Shown here: positions 56,116-64,000 of the stretch, one piece after another
How the letters are laid out: the number at the start of each line of letters is the position of its first letter
How positions within the stretch are numbered: position 1 is the stretch's first letter
Position numbers and translations under genes: made by a program
The notes under the pieces: model-generated
The model's input: only the letters and a program-made list of their open reading frames with translations
Databases searched by the model: none
What the model was told of the DNA's origin: nothing
NCBI GenBank assembly: GCA_963731035.1
Contig: CAVSUY010000015.1
Coordinates: 62,001-126,000, forward strand
Length of the DNA: 64,000 nucleotides
Source of the DNA: JAANXG01 sp963731035
GTDB taxonomy: Bacteria; Pseudomonadota; Gammaproteobacteria; Arenicellales; JAANXG01
Reading direction: 5' to 3'

Positions 56116-56973
56116 CTACGAGTGTGCGTCGAGGATCGCGTCGACGGCCTCGACGAAGCCGGCGCCGCGCTCGGCGCCGGTGATCCATGCGGGCAGGGTC
56201 TCGCAACGCTCTTGCAGGGCCCGTAGATTGGCGACGCCGATCGCGTCCGGGAAGAACGCGAACATCGGTGCATCGTTGGGCGAATCGCCGACGAAGGTGT
56301 ACTGTGCACGCGCCGCCGCGAGGTCCACGCCCCAGGCCTCTGCCATTAGTCGTTGCGTCATGGTGAGCTTGTCGTAATCGCCGAACCAGCCGTTGACGTG
56401 GATCGAACTGACCTTGGCATGTGCCCCAAAGCGTCGAAAGATGGCGAGCACGTCGTCGATCGCATCGGGCACCGGCGCCACGTCCTCGCGGAAATCAATG
56501 GCGAGGTCGGCCTCGCGGTAACGCTGGTCGGCGGCGACCGCGACGCCCGGCACCGCCGCCAGGATCTCGTCGCGCACCGCCTGGAGGCGGCGACGCTTCT
56601 CGGCCCGCATCGCCTCGTCGTCGACGTAGATCCGGCGCATCCGCCGCTCGACCGTCTCGTAGCGGAACGCCAGCGCGCCGTTCTCGCCGACCACCGCGTC
56701 GACCGGCCACTGCCGGGCGATCATGTCGCACCAGCCGGCGGGCCGGCCGGTCAGCGGCACCGCCAGCAGTCCCGCCGCTTGCAGCCGCTCCAGGGCGCCG
56801 ATCACCGATGAATCGATGCGGCCGTGGGTGGTGAGCGTGTCGTCGATGTCGCAGAATACGCCGCGGATCGCCGCCCGCCGCTCGCGCGGCCAGTCGGCGA
56901 GCGGCGCCGGACGGCCGCGCCCTCCGTCGGCGGGGCTCATCCGGCGGCTCCCGTTCGTTCGTGTGTGTGCCAT
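56116..56973 (-). CDS. HAD superfamily phosphatase, Cof/IIB type
   Basis: A 285-residue HAD hydrolase. Motif I is CDIDDTLTTHG (nucleophile Asp near 41), motif II is LTGRPAG, motif III Lys is in YDKLTMTQRLM, and motif IV is FVGDSPNDAPMF. The IIB-type cap lies between motifs II and III. Relatives include sugar-phosphate and mannosylglycerate phosphatases. The substrate here may be a sugar or polyol phosphate, given the glycerol-phosphate operon 1.5 kb away. ATG 56940 is an alternative start. It diverges from the DUF4010 gene. Confidence 0.85.
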   Translation of the reverse strand: MAHTRTNGSRRMSPADGGRGRPAPLADWPRERRAAIRGVFCDIDDTLTTHGRIDSSVIGALERLQAAGLLAVPLTGRPAGWCDMIARQWPVDAVVGENGALAFRYETVERRMRRIYVDDEAMRAEKRRRLQAVRDEILAAVPGVAVAADQRYREADLAIDFREDVAPVPDAIDDVLAIFRRFGAHAKVSSIHVNGWFGDYDKLTMTQRLMAEAWGVDLAAARAQYTFVGDSPNDAPMFAFFPDAIGVANLRALQERCETLPAWITGAERGAGFVEAVDAILDAHS

Positions 56974-57154
56974 CGTTCAGCAGATCCTCGGCGCATCGAT
57001 CGCGTCAACCCCTCGATCATCGTCAAACCGGCTCTCGATGTATTGACCGGGATCAAGTCCGCCCCCCACACCCGGGACCGATAATGTGGGTCGCACGTCG
57101 CGAATGGCACGCGATTGCGCGGTGCAAGCGGGCGTGCCTGGAGAGGATGTCACC

Positions 57155-58414
57155 GTGACTTTCCCATATTGGCTCCACGAGGAATGGACGAAGCTGCTGC
57201 TCGTCCTGTTCCTGTCGTTCCTGATCGGCCTGCAGCGCGAGGAGCACAAGGTCATCGAGGGACGTTACGCCTTCGGCGGCGTCAGGACCTTCCCGCTGAT
57301 CGGCATCATCGGCTACCTGATGGCGCTCGTCTCGGACGGCGCAATGCTGCCGGTGGCGCTCGGGCTGATCGCGGTGTCGGGCTTTCTGATGCTGTCGTAC
57401 TGGCACAAGCTCAAGACGGCCGAGCCCGCCGGCGTCACCACCGAGATGACCGGCCTCGCCACTTACCTGGTCGGGGTGATGGTCTATGACGAACGCTTCT
57501 GGATCGCCACCGCGGTTAGCGTCGCCAGCCTGCTGCTGCTTGAGCTCAAGGTGGCTCTCGAAGGCCTCGCCCGACGGATCGGCTCCGACGACCTGCTGAC
57601 GTTCGCGAAGTTCCTGCTGCTGACCGCGGTGGTCCTGCCGGTGCTGCCGGATCAGGCCTTCACCCGGTTCCAGATCAACCCGTTCAATACCTGGCTAGTG
57701 GTGGTCGCGGTGAGTGCCGTGTCCTACGGCAGCTACGTGCTGCAGCGGGCGACCCGGGAGAAGGGTGGGCTGATCCTCGCCGCCGTGCTCGGCGGCATGT
57801 ACTCGTCGACGGTGACCACGGTGGCGTTGGCGCGGCGGTCCCTGGGGGAGGAAAACCCGTACCTGTTCTCCGGCAGTATCCTGGTCGCTTCGGGCGTGAT
57901 GTACCTGCGGCTGATCGTGCTGCTCGGCATCTTCAACCGCGCCTTGATGCTGTCGCTGGCGCCGGCGTTCGCGGTGCTTGCCGTGGTCGCGATCGCCATC
58001 GGCTGGTACTGGTCGAACCGCGGCGAGCGGAATGCCGATGACGTCGAGCACCGACACGTTCCGAAGAATCCGTTGGACCTCGGCACCGCACTGGTGTTCG
58101 CCTTGGTGTTCCTGGCGATGCTGGTCGGCACGCAGCTCGCCCTCACGTACTTCGGGGACCGCGGCCTCTACCTGTTCGCCGGCCTGATGGGGGTCACCGA
58201 CGTCGACCCGTTCGTGATGAGCATCACCCAGGCGGTCCCGGAGATGACGCCGCTCGCACCGGGCGCCGCGGCGGTGCTGATCGCCGCCGCCAGCAACAAT
58301 CTGGTCAAGGGGATCTACGCGTATGTCCTGGCTCCGCGCGAGACCGGGACCGCCAGCCTGGTTCTGCTGCTCGGCCTCGCGGCGCTCGGCCTGCTGCCGC
58401 TGGTCTGGCAGTGA
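57155..58414 (+). CDS. MgtC/SapB-DUF4010 family membrane protein
   Basis: 419 residues from GTG 57155, which follows a GGAGAGG site; the frame opens at 57086 but without a good site. The N-terminal MgtC/SapB-like part (FLIGLQREEHKVIEGRYAFG, VRTFPLIGIIGYL) is followed by the DUF4010 part (ATREKGGLILAAVLGGMYSS, DVDPFVMSITQ). About 11 membrane segments are seen. The family is uncharacterised apart from likeness to MgtC. The end is convergent with ugpC across a strong hairpin. Confidence 0.85.
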   Translation: MTFPYWLHEEWTKLLLVLFLSFLIGLQREEHKVIEGRYAFGGVRTFPLIGIIGYLMALVSDGAMLPVALGLIAVSGFLMLSYWHKLKTAEPAGVTTEMTGLATYLVGVMVYDERFWIATAVSVASLLLLELKVALEGLARRIGSDDLLTFAKFLLLTAVVLPVLPDQAFTRFQINPFNTWLVVVAVSAVSYGSYVLQRATREKGGLILAAVLGGMYSSTVTTVALARRSLGEENPYLFSGSILVASGVMYLRLIVLLGIFNRALMLSLAPAFAVLAVVAIAIGWYWSNRGERNADDVEHRHVPKNPLDLGTALVFALVFLAMLVGTQLALTYFGDRGLYLFAGLMGVTDVDPFVMSITQAVPEMTPLAPGAAAVLIAAASNNLVKGIYAYVLAPRETGTASLVLLLGLAALGLLPLVWQ

Positions 58415-58434
58415 GGCAGTGAAACGGCCGCCGC

Positions 58435-58460
58435 GGCAGGCTGTTTTTTAACAGCCTGCC
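58435..58460. terminator. Bidirectional terminator
   Basis: A perfect 11-bp stem GGCAGGCTGTT/AACAGCCTGCC with a TTTT loop, between the stops of the convergent DUF4010 and ugpC genes. Confidence 0.75.
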
Positions 58461-58475
58461 ATAGCGGTCGGCAGC

Positions 58476-59561
58476 TCATATCTCGATGCGCCGCTCCGTC
58501 TCGGCATCGAAAAGGTGCACGCTTTCCGGCTTGAAGCGGAGCGGCAACGCCTCCTCCCGCCCGTGCTGCACCGCGTGCAACCGCGCCGCGATCTTGGTCG
58601 CGGTCGCCGGGTCGTGGTCGATGTGCCCGTAGATCAGGGTGTCGGAGCCGAGCAGTTCGGTGAAGTCGATGTCGAGCGAGATCAGCGCCTCTCCGGCCTC
58701 GCACGGCAGCAGGTCGTCGGGGCGCAGTCCGAGCAGCACCTTACGACCGGCGAACGCCGGAAGCGGCTGGGGCAGCCGGGCCCGAACCTCGCCGTCCCGC
58801 ACCAACGCCGCGCCGTCCGAGGAGATCTCACCAGGGATCAGGTTCATCGGCGGCGAACCGATGAAGCCGGCGACGAAGGTAGTCGCCGGCTTGTTGTAGA
58901 CCTCGAGCGGTGCGCCGATCTGCTCGCTGCGGCCGGCGTTGAGCACCAGCATGCGCTCGGCGAGCGTCATCGCCTCGACCTGGTCGTGGGTCACGTAGAG
59001 CGTGGTGGTCCTCAAGCGCTTGTGCAATTCCTCGAGCTCGCCGCGCATCTGCACCCGCAGCTTAGCGTCCAGGTTGGAGAGCGGCTCGTCGAACAGGAAC
59101 ACCTTCGGCTCGCGAACGATCGCCCGGCCCATAGCGACGCGCTGGCGCTGGCCACCGGAGAGATCGCGCGGGTTGCGCTTCAGCAGCTGGGTGAGCTCCA
59201 GGATCTCGGCGGCGCGGTTGACGCGCTTCTCGATCTCGGCCTTCGGCAATCGCTGGATCTTGAGGCCGTAGGCCATGTTGCCGTAGACGGTCATATGCGG
59301 ATAGAGGGCGTAGTTCTGGAACACCATGGCGATGTCCCGGTCCTTGGGCGTGAGGTCGTTGACCACCTTGCCGCCGATCAGGATCTCGCCCGAGGTCACG
59401 GTCTCCAGCCCCGCCAGCATGCGCAGCAGCGTCGACTTGCCGCAGCCCGACGGCCCGACGATGACCACGAACTCGCCGTCGGCAACGTCGATCGAGACGC
59501 CCTCGATCACCTTCACCTTGCCGAAGGACTTGTAGACGTTGTGAAACGATACCTCGGCCAT
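58476..59561 (-). CDS. ugpC: ABC transporter ATP-binding protein UgpC
   Basis: A 361-residue ATPase of the MalK/UgpC group. Walker A GPSGCGKSTLLR (about 37-48), signature LSGGQRQRVAMGRA, Walker B VFLFDEPLSNLDAKLR and H-loop YVTHDQ are all present. The C-terminal TOBE domain (about 235-361) is normal. It powers glycerol-3-phosphate or glycerophosphodiester uptake. It is last in ugpB-ugpA-ugpE-gpsA-ugpC, 41 bases after gpsA. Confidence 0.92.
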   Translation of the reverse strand: MAEVSFHNVYKSFGKVKVIEGVSIDVADGEFVVIVGPSGCGKSTLLRMLAGLETVTSGEILIGGKVVNDLTPKDRDIAMVFQNYALYPHMTVYGNMAYGLKIQRLPKAEIEKRVNRAAEILELTQLLKRNPRDLSGGQRQRVAMGRAIVREPKVFLFDEPLSNLDAKLRVQMRGELEELHKRLRTTTLYVTHDQVEAMTLAERMLVLNAGRSEQIGAPLEVYNKPATTFVAGFIGSPPMNLIPGEISSDGAALVRDGEVRARLPQPLPAFAGRKVLLGLRPDDLLPCEAGEALISLDIDFTELLGSDTLIYGHIDHDPATATKIAARLHAVQHGREEALPLRFKPESVHLFDAETERRIEI

Positions 59562-59602
59562 CTATCCGTCGAGCTCCTTCCGCCCCGTGATGGTTCCCGT
59601 CT

Positions 59603-60640
59603 TCATCTCGACCCCCGGCTCCCGCACGTGATTGCCCGCGCCTCGGCTTCCCACTCGAACTCGTAGGGATGCGCCAGGAGGTGCCCGATTGCTTCGTCGA
59701 CCGGTGCGTCACGTTCCAGGATTTCGTCGAGCGCATCGGCGATCGCCATATCGACGCCGAACGTGCGGCCGAGGCTGACGGCGGCCTGGACCGATGAGAA
59801 ACCCTCGGTCACTGCCTTTCGCGAGGCCAACAACTGGTGCCAGTCGCGGCCCTCACCGATAGCGACGCCGAACGAAGTGTTGCGCGATTCCATGGTGTTG
59901 CAGGTGAGCGTCAGGTCGCCGACGCCGCAGAGTCCGAGGAACGTCTGCAGCTTCGCCCCCTTGGCAATCCCGAGGTGCGCCATCTCGGCAAGGCCGCGGG
60001 TGATCAGCGTCGCCTTGGCGCCATCGCCGAGCCGCTTGCCGGCGGCGATGCCGCAGGCGATGGCGAACACATTCTTCATCGCCCCGCTGAGGGCGGTACC
60101 CACTACATCGGTGGAAAGATACGTGCGGAAGCGGGGGCTGCCGAACGCGTGCACCAGCCGCTCGCCGACGGCGATATCGGCGCAGGCGAGGGTGACGCCG
60201 GTCGGCAGGTCGCGGGATATCTCTTTCGCGAACGAGGGGCCGGACAGCACGGCAACGGTCGCCTGCGGCAGTGCCTCCGTGATCACCTCCGGCATCAGCG
60301 CGCAGCTCTCGCGCTCAATGCCCTTGGCACAGCTCACCACCGGCGTGCCGGCCAAGAGGTGCGGCTGCATTTCCTGGGCGACACTGCGCAGAAATTGCGC
60401 CGGCACCGCCAGCAGCACGAACTCGGCGCGGGCCAGCGCCTCGGTGAGATCGCCGGTGGCGCGGATGCCCGGCACCAGCGGCACGCCCGCGAGGAACTCG
60501 GTGTTCTCGCCCTCGTCGTTGACGGCGGCCACGACTTCGGGCTCGCGCGCCCATAACACTGTGTCGTGACCGGAGCGCCGAACGACGCACGCTATGGCGG
60601 TACCGAACGCGCCGCCGCCGATCACTGCTACCTGCGCCAT
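59603..60640 (-). CDS. gpsA: Glycerol-3-phosphate dehydrogenase [NAD(P)+]
   Basis: A 345-residue GpsA-type enzyme interconverting dihydroxyacetone phosphate and sn-glycerol-3-phosphate. The Rossmann motif GGGAFGTAIACV is at the N-terminus. VVSCAKGIE, VLSGPSFAKE, GTALSGAMKNVFAIACG (catalytic Lys) and GLCGVGDLTLTC follow. All family parts are present. It is unusual for gpsA to sit inside a ugp operon, which suggests that imported glycerol-3-phosphate is directly oxidised here or fed to lipid synthesis. Confidence 0.95.
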   Translation of the reverse strand: MAQVAVIGGGAFGTAIACVVRRSGHDTVLWAREPEVVAAVNDEGENTEFLAGVPLVPGIRATGDLTEALARAEFVLLAVPAQFLRSVAQEMQPHLLAGTPVVSCAKGIERESCALMPEVITEALPQATVAVLSGPSFAKEISRDLPTGVTLACADIAVGERLVHAFGSPRFRTYLSTDVVGTALSGAMKNVFAIACGIAAGKRLGDGAKATLITRGLAEMAHLGIAKGAKLQTFLGLCGVGDLTLTCNTMESRNTSFGVAIGEGRDWHQLLASRKAVTEGFSSVQAAVSLGRTFGVDMAIADALDEILERDAPVDEAIGHLLAHPYEFEWEAEARAITCGSRGSR

Positions 60641-60731
60641 TTCGACCTCCTTCCACGGCGCATGCGTGTCGCCTTCTCGTCACCGGTGCTGCGCCGGAAC
60701 ACCGGAACGGACGCCGATGTGTGCCGGCCCC

Positions 60732-61559
60732 TCATTTCTGGGTCTGCATCGCGATACCTTCCGCGAAGCTCTTGCGGAACACCATCAGCACCACCAGCGG
60801 TGGCAGCATCGAGAGGATAGCCCCCGCCATGATGACGTTCCACGCAGGTGCGATCTGGTCGGTCGCTATCAGCATCTTGAGGCCGATCTGGATCACTCGC
60901 ATGTCCCCCGTCGTGGTCACGATTAGCGGCCACAGGTACTGGCTCCACATGAAGATGAACTCGATCACGAACAATGCGGCGATGTTGGTCCGCGACAGCG
61001 GCACCAGGATCTGCAGGAAGTAGCGGATCGGCCCCGCACCGTCGACGCGTGCCGCGTCCGGCAGATCGCGCGGCACGGTCAGGTAGAACTGGCGGAACAA
61101 CAGGATGCCGGTGGTGCTGGCGAAGAACGGGAACATCAGCGCCGAGTAGGTGTTGATCCAGTGGAAGTCGGCCATCATCTCGAAGGTCGGCAGGATCCGC
61201 ACCGGCAGCGGCAGCATCTGGGTGATCATAGTCAGCGGGAACAGCAGCGCGCGGCCGCGAAACCGGAAGTGTGTGTAGGCGAACGCGGCCATCAACGACA
61301 GGATGATCTTCACGATCGCCGTGCCCATGGAGACGATGCCGGTTACCAGGAACTGGCGGCCCATGTCGACGCGGTTCCATGCCTCGACGACGTTGTTCCA
61401 CAGTTCGGTGCCCGGTATCAGCCGGGGCGGGAACACGTAGGCCTCTTGGAACGTGAGCGTGCTGACGATCAGGGCGTAGATCACTGGAAAGGTGATCACG
61501 ACAACTAGCGTCATCAGCGCGAGATGGGTTGCCCCCAGCTTTACATACCTGTGCGCCAT
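60732..61559 (-). CDS. ugpE: ABC transporter permease UgpE
   Basis: A 275-residue inner-membrane permease (MalG/UgpE type) with six hydrophobic segments. The cytoplasmic loop DAARVDGAGPIRYFLQILVP is the EAA motif that docks the ATPase. ATG 61559 is chosen; the frame opens earlier, inside ugpA, but without likeness. It pairs with UgpA. Confidence 0.92.
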   Translation of the reverse strand: MAHRYVKLGATHLALMTLVVVITFPVIYALIVSTLTFQEAYVFPPRLIPGTELWNNVVEAWNRVDMGRQFLVTGIVSMGTAIVKIILSLMAAFAYTHFRFRGRALLFPLTMITQMLPLPVRILPTFEMMADFHWINTYSALMFPFFASTTGILLFRQFYLTVPRDLPDAARVDGAGPIRYFLQILVPLSRTNIAALFVIEFIFMWSQYLWPLIVTTTGDMRVIQIGLKMLIATDQIAPAWNVIMAGAILSMLPPLVVLMVFRKSFAEGIAMQTQK

Positions 61560-61588
61560 CTCAGCCGCCCTCCGTGCCTGCTGTCTGC

Positions 61589-62494
61589 CTAACGTGCATA
61601 GATCGCCTTGCGCGTGGCGAAGCGCAGCTGGATGATCGCCGCCGCCGAGATGACGACGAAGATGATGCATGACTCCGCTGACGCGGCACCGGAGTCGAGG
61701 TAAAGGAAGGCGTCACGATAGAGCTTGTAGACCAGGATGTTGGTCGCATCCCCCGGACCGCCGTGGGTCATGATGTCGATCAGGCCGAACACCTGGAAGA
61801 ACGCATAGAGCATGTTGACGAACAGCAGGAATGTTGTCGTCGGCGATAGCATCGGGAAGGTGATGTCCCAAAACGTCCGCCACGGGCCGGCGCCATCGAC
61901 GCGGGCGCTGTCGATGAACTCCTCAGGGATGTTCTGCAGCCCGGCGAGAAAGAACACGATGTTGTAGCCGAGCATCTTCCAGGTTGCCGCGACGGAGACC
62001 ACGAGCAGGGCCAGGCTGCCGTTGGTCATCCAGTTCATTACGTGGCCGCCGGTCAGCAGCGAGACGATGTACGGCGCCAGCCCGGTCGCCGGCGCGAACA
62101 GCAACGCCCAGATGACCCCTGCGACCGCGGGTGACAGCGCATAGGTCCAGATCAGCGCGACCTGGTAGACGCCGCGGCCTCGGATCTTCTGGTTCAACAA
62201 GTGCGCCACAAAGAGCGAGAACGCCAGCCCGATCACCATCACGAAGGCGGCGAACAGCAGCGTCGCCAGTGCGCTGTCGCGGTAGTCGGGCGACGATAGT
62301 ACGCGGGTGTAGTTCCGCAGCCCGACAAAGACCTGGTGGGTGCCGAACGCGGTCGACTGGAAGAACGACCCGTACACGCTCTGCAGGAAGGGGACGACCA
62401 GGAAGATGACGATCACCACCGCCGACGGCAGGATCAGCAGGTACGGCAGCCACGGGTGACCCGGAAACCGCTCTTCCTCGACCACGTTTGCCAT
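61589..62494 (-). CDS. ugpA: ABC transporter permease UgpA
   Basis: A 301-residue permease (MalF/UgpA type) with six membrane segments starting WLPYLLILPSAVVIVIFLVV. The EAA motif is DSARVDGAGPWRTFWDITFP, and GGPGDATNILVY near the C-terminus is typical. ATG 62494 has a GGGGGGA stretch upstream. It sits between the binding protein and UgpE genes. Confidence 0.92.
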   Translation of the reverse strand: MANVVEEERFPGHPWLPYLLILPSAVVIVIFLVVPFLQSVYGSFFQSTAFGTHQVFVGLRNYTRVLSSPDYRDSALATLLFAAFVMVIGLAFSLFVAHLLNQKIRGRGVYQVALIWTYALSPAVAGVIWALLFAPATGLAPYIVSLLTGGHVMNWMTNGSLALLVVSVAATWKMLGYNIVFFLAGLQNIPEEFIDSARVDGAGPWRTFWDITFPMLSPTTTFLLFVNMLYAFFQVFGLIDIMTHGGPGDATNILVYKLYRDAFLYLDSGAASAESCIIFVVISAAAIIQLRFATRKAIYAR

Positions 62495-62515
62495 CGACGT
62501 CCCCCCAACAGACTC

Positions 62516-62555
62516 CCCGCGGGAACGGGCAGGCTGCTCCACCCGTCCCCGCGGG
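62516..62555 (-). terminator. Hairpin between ugpB and ugpA
   Basis: Arms CCCGCGGGAACGGG (62516-62529) and CCCGTCCCCGCGGG (62542-62555) pair at 13 of 14 bases, just after the ugpB stop. Such hairpins often raise binding-protein expression above that of the permeases by partial termination or mRNA protection. Confidence 0.6.
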
Positions 62556-62571
62556 ACAGTAAGCTACTTAT

Positions 62572-63885
62572 TTATTGATTCATTGACGCGAAGTCGGAGA
62601 GCAGCTGATCGGCCTTCTTCGCCGCGTCATCGAGCGAGGCCTTGGGCGAAAGCTGGCCGGAGACCGCCTTTTCGATCGCCGTCCGCTCGATCTCGCGAAT
62701 CTGCACGAACGGGCCCATGCGCACGCCGGTCGCCGCCGCCGTGTCGCGCCGTCCCGACAGCACCTGCAAAAACGCCGTCAGGTAGTTCTGATCCCTGGTG
62801 AACCAGCCTTCGGTCATCAGCGACTGCACCGCGGTGTTAACCGTCGGAAAGTAGCCGGTCCCTTTGTGCCATTCCACGGCGACTTCGGGCCGGGCCAGGT
62901 ACTTGAGGAATTCCCAGACGGCTTTGAGCTGCTCCTTACTCTGGTCCTTGGTGACCCAGAGGCTGGCGCCGCCGATCACCGAGTTGCCGCCGGGATAGCC
63001 CGCGAAGCGAGGCAGGAAAGTCGTGCCGACCTTGAACTGCGAGCCCTTCTCGATGCCGGCCAGCGACGAGGTCGACTGGATCAGCATCGCGATTTGTCCG
63101 GCCTCGAAGGCCGAGTTCGCCGAGTACTCCGGACCGCCGTAAATGAAGATTCCCTCGTCGGTAAGGCGCTTCCACGTGCTCAGCACCATCTGGCCGAAGT
63201 CGCCGTTGAACAGAACCTTCGTCGCCATGCCGGTGCGGCCGTTGTCATTGTCGGCGAACAACTGGTTGTGGCCGGCGAACATCTGCTCCAGCACCCAGCC
63301 CGGCCAACCGAACGACAGCACGTGCTTGACCTTGCCGCTCGCCAGCAGCTTCTTACCGGCTGCCTCGAGCTCGCCCCAGGTCTTGGGCGGGTGATCAGGA
63401 TCGAGCCCCGCCTCCGCGAACAAGTCCCTGTTGTAGTACATCATCGCCGTCGACGAATTGAACGGCATCGACCACAGGTTGCCGGCGGTCGAGTAGTAGT
63501 GAGTGATCGGGATCACGTACTGCGCCCAGTCCCATTCCTCGCCGAGCATCCCCGGGATCTTGTACACCGGGGTAATGGCGCCGCTGGAGAGCATCTGCTG
63601 CGTGCCGACCTCGTACACCTGCACCAGGTTCGGGGCGGTCTTGGAGCGATACGCCGCGATATACTTGGTCATGGTTTCCGGGTAGGTACCGGTGTAGAGG
63701 GCCTTCAGTTCGATGTCCGGATGCGAGGCGTTGAAGTCCTTGACGATCTGGTTAACGACGTTGAGCCGGGGGCCGCTCATCGCGTGCCACCAGGTGATCT
63801 CGGTCTTGGCCAGGACGGCCTGCGGCAGCAGGCCGACGCTGAGGATCAGCGCGAGGCCAATCGTAAGCCACGTTCGGTTGATCAT
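62572..63885 (-). CDS. ugpB: sn-glycerol-3-phosphate binding protein UgpB
   Basis: A 437-residue periplasmic binding protein with signal peptide (WLTIGLALILSVGLLPQAVLA). The mature start EITWWHAMSGPRLNVVNQIV and YNRDLFAEAGLDPDHPPKTW, ATGVRMGPFVQIREIE are typical of UgpB. The ATG is preceded by GGAGGAAG. It is first in the operon, so expression is set by the promoter at about 63900-64000. Glycerol-3-phosphate as ligand is inferred from family and gpsA. Confidence 0.92.
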   Translation of the reverse strand: MINRTWLTIGLALILSVGLLPQAVLAKTEITWWHAMSGPRLNVVNQIVKDFNASHPDIELKALYTGTYPETMTKYIAAYRSKTAPNLVQVYEVGTQQMLSSGAITPVYKIPGMLGEEWDWAQYVIPITHYYSTAGNLWSMPFNSSTAMMYYNRDLFAEAGLDPDHPPKTWGELEAAGKKLLASGKVKHVLSFGWPGWVLEQMFAGHNQLFADNDNGRTGMATKVLFNGDFGQMVLSTWKRLTDEGIFIYGGPEYSANSAFEAGQIAMLIQSTSSLAGIEKGSQFKVGTTFLPRFAGYPGGNSVIGGASLWVTKDQSKEQLKAVWEFLKYLARPEVAVEWHKGTGYFPTVNTAVQSLMTEGWFTRDQNYLTAFLQVLSGRRDTAAATGVRMGPFVQIREIERTAIEKAVSGQLSPKASLDDAAKKADQLLSDFASMNQ

Positions 63886-63958
63886 TGTCTTCCTCCGGGT
63901 CTAAATAAAGTGCCAATAATGCCGTAGGCCAAAATATGACCGCCGCGGGCAAGTGACA

Positions 63959-63972
63959 ATGATCTAGATCAA
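63959..63972. promoter_or_regulatory. FNR/Anr-like box upstream of ugpB
   Basis: ATGATCTAGATCAA matches the FNR consensus TTGAT-N4-ATCAA at 9 of 10 fixed positions, 73 bases before the ugpB ATG. It would place the operon under oxygen control. The -10/-35 elements could not be set with confidence. Confidence 0.5.
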
Positions 63973-64000
63973 GTGTTCAAGCAGGCGCGCCAATGCTAGT

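Overview
The window is a high-GC gammaproteobacterial chromosome segment. The genus cannot be named from this sequence. The evidence is the gene order rplU-rpmA-obgE-proB-rpsT-murJ-ribF-ileS-lspA next to a fimT/pilVWX-pilY1-pilE minor-pilin cluster, a lexA gene with a CTGT-N8-ACAG SOS box, a Lpp/OprI-type lipoprotein, and many REP palindromes with the core GTAGGAGCGGCTTCAGCC. Most genes are housekeeping genes. The accessory part is mainly the right-hand 11 kb.

Layout. Bases 1-2140: a catabolic cassette (flavin reductase, alpha/beta hydrolase) diverging from a GntR/FCD repressor with a perfect 12-bp operator. 2204-8530: tandem-PilZ protein, an envelope cluster (L,D-transpeptidase, Lpp-like lipoprotein, second L,D-transpeptidase, YihY membrane protein), and an MFS transporter. 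8650-16407, minus strand: clpB with a sigma-32-type promoter, an EAL/HD-GYP c-di-GMP pair, and an acyltransferase/AMP-ligase pair; the HD-GYP and acyltransferase genes are frameshifted. 16543-30343: nadC, pgeF-rluD, bamD, a 102-bp tandem array, nadE, a FemAB-like gene, aat-bpt, infA, lexA, a corrinoid adenosyltransferase, a BtuF-like protein, ampD and tRNA-Thr. 30393-40596: fimT, a Fur/Irr-type regulator with its operator, and pilV-pilW-pilX-pilY1-pilE behind AlgR-like boxes. The pilY1 gene is about 6 kb, enlarged by four repeated modules and broken by about 15 frame changes. 40753-52415: lspA, ileS, ribF, DUF2203, murJ, rpsT, proB, obgE, rpmA, rplU, ispB.

52614-55854: an intact tRNA-Pro(CGG) and, 3.2 kb away, a perfect 45-bp copy of its 3' part. 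These bracket a small island with a Fic protein, a small membrane-anchored protein with a sunset-type domain and an HNH endonuclease, all on the minus strand. A row of five degenerate 24-bp repeats precedes the Fic gene and can be read as an octapeptide repeat. No integrase was found. This compact tRNA-borne unit is the best candidate here for an undescribed system, possibly anti-phage. 55934-63972: a different repeat family, a HAD phosphatase, an MgtC/DUF4010 membrane protein, and a ugpBAE-gpsA-ugpC operon for glycerol-phosphate import and oxidation or synthesis, preceded by an FNR-like box.

Two themes recur. First, repeats touch gene ends: the stop codons of bamD, the BtuF-like gene and lspA all lie inside repeat units. 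Second, indels concentrate in 13.6-14.8 kb and 34-40 kb while the protein sequence between them stays conserved. That fits either base-calling error or very recent gene decay, and raw reads would decide. All calls are by eye; no database search was run.
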